The position numbers and the translations under genes were made by a program. Under the pieces are notes generated by a model that ran no database searches, was not told the DNA's origin, and saw only the letters and a list, made by a program, of their open reading frames with translations. A DNA stretch of 64,000 bases. Source: Elmis aenea (taxonomy: Eukaryota > Arthropoda > Insecta > Coleoptera > Elmidae). Of this stretch, positions 58,566-64,000 are shown piece after piece; positions within the stretch are counted from its first letter, which is position 1; each line of letters starts with the position of its first letter. Location: NCBI GenBank assembly GCA_947652605.1, contig OX393576.1, positions 51,746,966-51,810,965 on the forward strand, given 5' to 3'.

Positions 58566-61500
58566 TATTTTTAATCTTTTTAGCTAAGTTTTTTTCCCCG
58601 TGCTTATTGTTTTATAGCACAGTTTTATAAATTTTGGTTTATCATAAGTTGTGATGGTATATTAATTTAATACATTATATGAGGTGATTACTTTTTGAAG
58701 AAGATAATTGTTATTGATTTTTTTGTCGTTAAGTGTTTCTTTTGTTCTGAAAAGCTATAAAACGATCTAGCAAATAGGCAAACAAAAAGTTAACCACAAT
58801 AAATATTGAACTTTTTGTTATAAAAAGCTCGCGTTGAAAATAACTGCATTTATTGATTCATATTACCAAGTAATTTTTATCGTGTGACTTTCCGAGTCGA
58901 TAATTGATTTGTTATGTGTACTGTAAGCCTTTAAATTTGGTTCAATTTATTCAAATATTAGAAGTGAAAACAACAGAATTTCTGTTTTTGTATAACCATC
59001 TGCTTTAGTTATTTACTGTTAGCCATAATTATATTGTTATGTAGCTCTGAAGGTTGAAAGTTACATAACAAAAAAATTATGTTTTTCTTATCCTGGATGA
59101 ATAAGTGTAGTTAATAAATTGAGACACAATTGTAATATTTCTAATATTGGTATAATATGATTAATAATTGTATACAAAAAGTAATTAAGTGGCTTCAATA
59201 ACGTTTTTGTTTTAGATTTTTATTGGGGTTATTGTTATACTTTGAATAAATTAAAAAAAAATGAAGTTGCGACTCTCATTTCCAATTCCATTGGACTATT
59301 TTAACGTTGTTCATTTGTTCCTTCCTTGGTAAATGCTGGTCAATAAAATTGAAAAAATTGGCACTATTTGCAACATGATAGTATAGGATGATTATCATAA
59401 TTTAACAACAGTGCATACTTTGAATTATCTGTGAATCGCTAAATATACTCTCTTAATTAAGTACCTGCTAATCAAGCGAACGTTAGTTGTTTTATTATTC
59501 ACCACCTACGCACACACTAGATATATAGATGTATAACGTGCTCTGTAAATATACATTTTTTATTTATCACATTGTCGCAACGTAAGTATACATCTAGTTA
59601 CCGTAACCTGCTCATTTGTTTCACCCATGTGTGCGTTATTATGGGCGTTGCCATATAATCACCTTAATGATATTACCACCAATTTGGATTACCTGATGAA
59701 CATATTTTTTACGGCTTTAAGGTTGGTTACAATGTCGGAATTTAATTATTTGCGTAATTATCGCATCATAGAACGAATTAATTAAGCAATAATGTATCTT
59801 AACAATAGTATTTCAATTAATAAACAAATCGATATTAAAGATAACCGCATTTTACAAGTTAATGGTCTTGTTATCTTAGTAGTTCATTTGATACGGTTTT
59901 GATTTATTATCGAGTGTCGATTGTTTTTCGTTGTTTTCGAGGAGAAAATTTCTATGCCTTCGACTGGAGTTGCGGTGAAGAGGAGAGGTGGTAAAAGTGT
60001 AAATTTATGAAGTAGTTAACGTTAGATCATGTGATAATTTTTGTTATCATAGCACTGGTGCTGTAGGATACTAAGTAAGTTTAGTAGTGGTAAGAAAAAT
60101 CAAGAGGTATGTGATTTATTTAGCTTAAATACATGTAATTTATTTTTTTAAATATGCTTCTGAGTTTTTATTTTAGATGTTTTTTTCTTTAAATTACAGC
60201 TTAGCTGTAACACTTGCGTGCAGTAAAGAGGCTTAAATTTTATTGTGATAACTTAAAGCCTAATTTAATATTGGAATACATTTTGTAGCCGTTTTGTATT
60301 TGCTACGATGTACGTAATATGGGATATGGGATCCTTAACCAATGTAAAATTACTGACGTGGGTTTACTAATTATAATTGTTTTAATTAACAGGTTTCGGT
60401 TTCAACCACCAAATTTTGAAACTATTATTTTTGAATTCCTTTTTAAGTCGTAATTCACCTTCAAAGATTATTCGAGTTTTCCCACTTTGGAATTTAATTG
60501 TAGGTGTATGTAGATGCATATCAGGTAATGAGTCTTAGAAAAATAACCAACTAATTAGGGCGTTGCAAGTTTTAAATAAATACTATAATTTTTTGTGGTA
60601 TAATGAAGATAGTCACATAAGTATTCGACAATTTGGAAAGTGTTGGATTTCAATCATTTTGCTGCTCAATTTAGTGTTTAAGAGAAATGTGGTAAAAAAT
60701 AATTTAAACATGTAATACTATGCTGAGTAAACAAAAATTTGTTTCAGGTGTTGTGAACCGCGTGATCACATCACTTTGCACGTGATGTCAAATGACACAG
60801 TTTAGTGAGGTGTCGCTAAATTATTTTGCGTAATCTGTAATTCTACTGCCCTTGTTAGAGCGTGTAAAAAATTAGCTTCAAAACATTTTTTAATGTAGAA
60901 AAATATATTGTGAATCATTTACGTTAGCTTGTAGATCTGCAACAGTTTTGTCAATTGAAAAAAGTTTATTCAAAAACCTCTATACTTTATTCTCTCTGTC
61001 AGGGCTTTCTTATTTATTTTGTTTTCTTATTCTCATACAGCTGTTGTAGCAACTGTCATCATTGGCATTGACGTTCATCTAAAACTATACTGGTTAATTG
61101 AATTTTTGACTAATACATAGCCTTTCTCCACATTAATACAAGAATTTCGTATGAAAAATTTGAGTTGACTCTGTAGTAATACTGTTATCATAGATATTTC
61201 ATTTTTATTTTGATCAAAATCTAATGAATATTTTGCGGTTTGAATATTCCGCGAATACTTATTTGTAAGTTTGGTTTCAGTAATAATAAAAAGTGTCTAC
61301 TAAAAATACATCAATGATTTTAATAAATGATAATTTAAATTAATTCGAGCATTTATCAAATATCGATTTGTTTGTTTAAATTGTTTAAATTGTTTTTTTA
61401 TTAATTTATATTGCAGTTTTTTTTTTAAATATTTAACTGCACTTAAACTGAGAATAGCAATTTAACTGATGATAAAGGATCGTTAATTTTCTAACTATGG

Positions 61501-62949
61501 GATTTCATAAGTTCAAGCAGTTATTAAAAAAATTAAACCAGTTGTTCTTGAACAATAAAATTTTATTTGCTAATAAAATGTAAAATCTTGAGTTTAATGA
61601 TCTTTAAATAGCAAATTGCTTATGGTTATATCTGGAAATTCTTATCATGAACAAGATTTCTTACTTTTAATAACTTTTACATATTTTTGTAAAGCTTTTC
61701 AAAACGGTTTATATACTGAAACATGTTTGATCAAATTTTGTCAATTTGTATTAAAGGTTTTTTCGTAGTATAGATTGACAAATTTTTTAAGGTTACTATA
61801 TTTGGAGAACAATAAAAGTTGTGAAATATATTAAAGGGAACAAAATGATTCTCTTTCAAAGGTATACTAGGCAATGATACAATTTTGACAAAAAAAAATC
61901 ACGAAAAATCAACCAGAACCTTTTGTTAAGTCTCTCACGATATAAACAATTTATTGTAAATGTATGTAGTTATTTGCCTCTTCGTAAAAATAGTACAACG
62001 TTTTCTTCAGCAGTTTGTTCTGATGAACAGGTACAACCGAGATATTTAGGATAGTTAGGTTGCTCTGGAATAATAAAAAATATAACAAATCTCTTAAACT
62101 CTCTAACAAGTAAACATTTTGTCCTAATTAACCCATGTTTTAATTTTGTACCATTACTACACATTTATTAAAACTACTGTAACAAGAAATACTTTACCCA
62201 TTTAATAATGGTGTAAGCAGTCGGTAAAAAATTATTTGGAGTTTAGATTTTTAAATTTTTAAGTGCTTTAGAATGCGATTAGTTTTGTACAACAATCATA
62301 TTCAAGTTCTTTTTCAAATGTGTCATCTAACTTTTTTTTTAGTTACTCATTTTAAAGCCTAAGTTAGCGCCGCAGGTGTGATTAATTGTAATTATGTTGC
62401 ACTTTTTATAATGCCATGTTTTTAATAAGTGTAATATTGCAAAATATAAATTGCCGTGTGAAACTAGGACATGATAGATTTATTTAATTAGTCGATCGAT
62501 TAACGTTAAACTGATAATACAATAACAACGGTTCCTGAAGTGCTTAATCTATTGTTTTGGTCGCGACTATGAGTAATAATTACTATGAAGCAAAAACATG
62601 TGAAATACACATGATTATATGTAATAGCATAGCTCAATTGAGATCAAAATCTCTAACAAATGAAATTAATTTCTCGTTACTCACTTAGTTCTAAGTCTAT
62701 CTACTGTTAGGGGTAAGACTATTAAGTTGCACTGACTTCGGTTTTCACACTTTTCTGTCTTTTTATCAAAATCCTATTTGATGTTTCTTGTCGCTGCTGT
62801 TTTTTTCTCATGATTTTGCTAGCTTTTTCTTAGTCATCCGTTTCTGTTTTTTTATTGCGGTTTTGTTTCACATGTCTTTGTAGTTAGACATGAATGGTTC
62901 CAGTAAAATATTTTAGGGGTTTTAATTAATACTGTTTTTGTTTTTGCAG
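58566..62949. other. Upstream or 5' intron DNA of the V-ATPase a-subunit gene
   Basis: The acceptor at 62948-62949 shows that an untranslated exon must lie further left. Two candidates end in donor-like sites: around 59985-59992 (GAGAGGTG|GTAAAAG, after a GC-richer run from 59940) and around 60075 (ATACTAA|GTAAGT). Neither can be chosen from sequence alone. The rest is AT-rich and featureless. Confidence 0.4.
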
Positions 62950-63981
62950 AACTAGGAGCGAAAAACAATCTAAATGGGGGCCTTATTTCGAAGTGAAGAG
63001 ATGGCTCTGGCCCAGCTCTTCATCCAACCTGAAGCAGCCTATTTTGTTATATCCGAACTAGGAGAGACTGGCACTGTGCAGTTCAGAGATGTAAGTAGAC
63101 ATTTTTAAATTAAATATTTAATAAGTATCTATTAGCGCTGGTGTTTTTCCTGGCTGTGTTAACAATCAATGATTGATTTTTGCTACGCCATTTTCGTTTT
63201 TTTGCCGATTTTGCTTTCCTTTTCTGCCATCCATAGGAATCTTCGTTCTATTTCTCTTTCTTTTATTCCTTTTTAGTATATTCTTATTCCGAAATATTTT
63301 CACCCTATCCTCCCATTTACTTACAGTTGCTATAATAATGTTTTTTTCGAAGTTTTGTTTGATCTTTAACATTTGTTTAATTTTTACTTTAACTCCTAGG
63401 AATTCTTCTACTGCTACTGTCGCAACATTTTTGATGAGTTCTGTTCCCTTGATAACTACCTATGTTGTATTTCTTTTCTTTAGTTTTGTTCTAATCAGTT
63501 TTCTAAACTATTTATCTATTTATATGGTCGATTTTCTTCCTGTATGTTTTTTGTTCTTCCCGCATGGTTTAACATTATGTCAACAATTTTTAAAAGAAGA
63601 AGAAAAAGATTATTCAACTGATGATATTTATATGTATTTATAAATAAGATGGTCCATTTTTGTTTCAATCATAGAATTTTTAGCAATTGTTTAGTATTAA
63701 TATGTGGAAAACAAGTTTTCCAGATGCAAAGTATTATACCTTATATTTTAAAAATACAATGTTTTTTTTTAATAACCATACAAATTTTTTTTTGTTATTT
63801 ACAGTTAAATGAAAGCGTAAATGCGTTTCAAAGAAAGTTCGTAAACGAAGTTCGTCGTTGTGATGAAATGGATAGAAGATTACGATATATTGAAGCTGAA
63901 GTCAAAAAGGATGGTGTACATATTCCAGACTGTGTGGAACTGCCAAAGGCTCCAAATCCCAGAGAAATGATTGATCTTGAA
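62950..63981 (+). CDS. Vha100-1: V-type proton ATPase V0 subunit a (116 kDa), first two coding exons
   Basis: Exon 2 of the gene starts at 62950 after TTTTTGCAG; the ATG is at 62974-62976. It encodes [20 protein letters not shown] and 19 more residues to QFRD, with the donor GTAAGT at 63091. The next exon (63805-63981) follows TTATTTACAG, encodes [20 protein letters not shown], then [14 protein letters not shown] and PREMIDLE (59 codons, phase 0), with the donor GTAAGT at 63982. This is the universally conserved start of the V-ATPase a subunit: the MALAQLF strand, the GxVQFRDLN turn and the first helix of the cytosolic N-terminal arm. The full protein (about 830-850 aa, eight membrane helices) forms the proton half-channels in the V0 sector and acidifies endomembrane compartments. 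The 5' part of the reading frame is complete; the rest lies beyond the window. The isoform (a1 type) is an inference from the sequence of this short part. Confidence 0.93.
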
Positions 63982-64000
63982 GTAAGTTAAATTTACATTA

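Noticed and set aside
63173..63643. Plus-strand frame of 156 codons, very hydrophobic, between the two V-ATPase exons
   Set aside because: It lies wholly in the intron with GT/AG ends on both sides; the Phe/Leu-rich translation follows from T-rich intron sequence.
1..64000. CRISPR arrays, bacterial operons, riboswitches, tRNA and rRNA genes
   Set aside because: None seen; the gene structures are spliced and eukaryotic.

Overview
This is an AT-rich, intron-containing animal nuclear sequence, almost certainly from an insect. The clearest evidence is the start of a V-ATPase a-subunit gene at the right edge, whose protein looks insect-like, together with short AT-rich introns and many Tc1/mariner, hAT and pogo elements. 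A beetle is plausible but the window does not prove it. No bacterial, viral, tRNA, rRNA or CRISPR feature was recognised.

Genes. Five protein-coding genes are supported. (1) Minus strand 17267-14925: a long N-terminal coding exon (781 codons) of a disordered Ser/Pro-rich protein, with its splice donor visible and later exons not found. (2) Plus strand 19509-20903: a complete four-exon 1-Cys peroxiredoxin (Prx6 type, 224 aa) with a TATA box and poly(A) signal. (3) Plus strand 22723-22988: a two-exon gene for a 69-aa membrane protein, found only by splice reading. (4) Minus strand 27908-26591: a complete three-exon mitochondrial octanoyltransferase (LIPT2/LipB type, 233 aa). (5) Plus strand from 62950 to the right edge: the first two coding exons of the V-ATPase V0 a subunit. 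These are separate housekeeping genes with no operon-like arrangement.

Transposons. Most of the remainder is transposon-derived. Four insertions have exact 8-bp target duplications and a fifth has one mismatch, all typical of hAT elements: 2068-3514, 2303-2957 (nested in it), 35103-36126 (one mismatch), 35380-36098 (nested in it) and 50150-50816; a further exact one is 55744-56897. Many of these ends are arrays of one short motif, and the motif differs between elements, often around a CCGG core. A second population has TA-flanked ends reading TACAGGGTG and long inverted repeats (701, 4811, 37584, 37899, 41756, 48195, 53528, 56903 and others). Several families share a box near ATCTCGnnAAC about 35-40 nt inside the tip. 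Broken transposase genes of four kinds are present: pogo-like (3884-4786), Tc1/mariner-like (7677-7928), a DUF4817/DDE_3 type (38036-38702) and classical mariner (39800-40500).

Layout. 1-13 kb is nested transposons; 14-28 kb is the gene-rich part; 28-31.7 kb is mostly unexplained; 31.8-58.6 kb is again dominated by nested transposons; 58.6-62.9 kb is probably 5' intron or upstream DNA of the V-ATPase gene.
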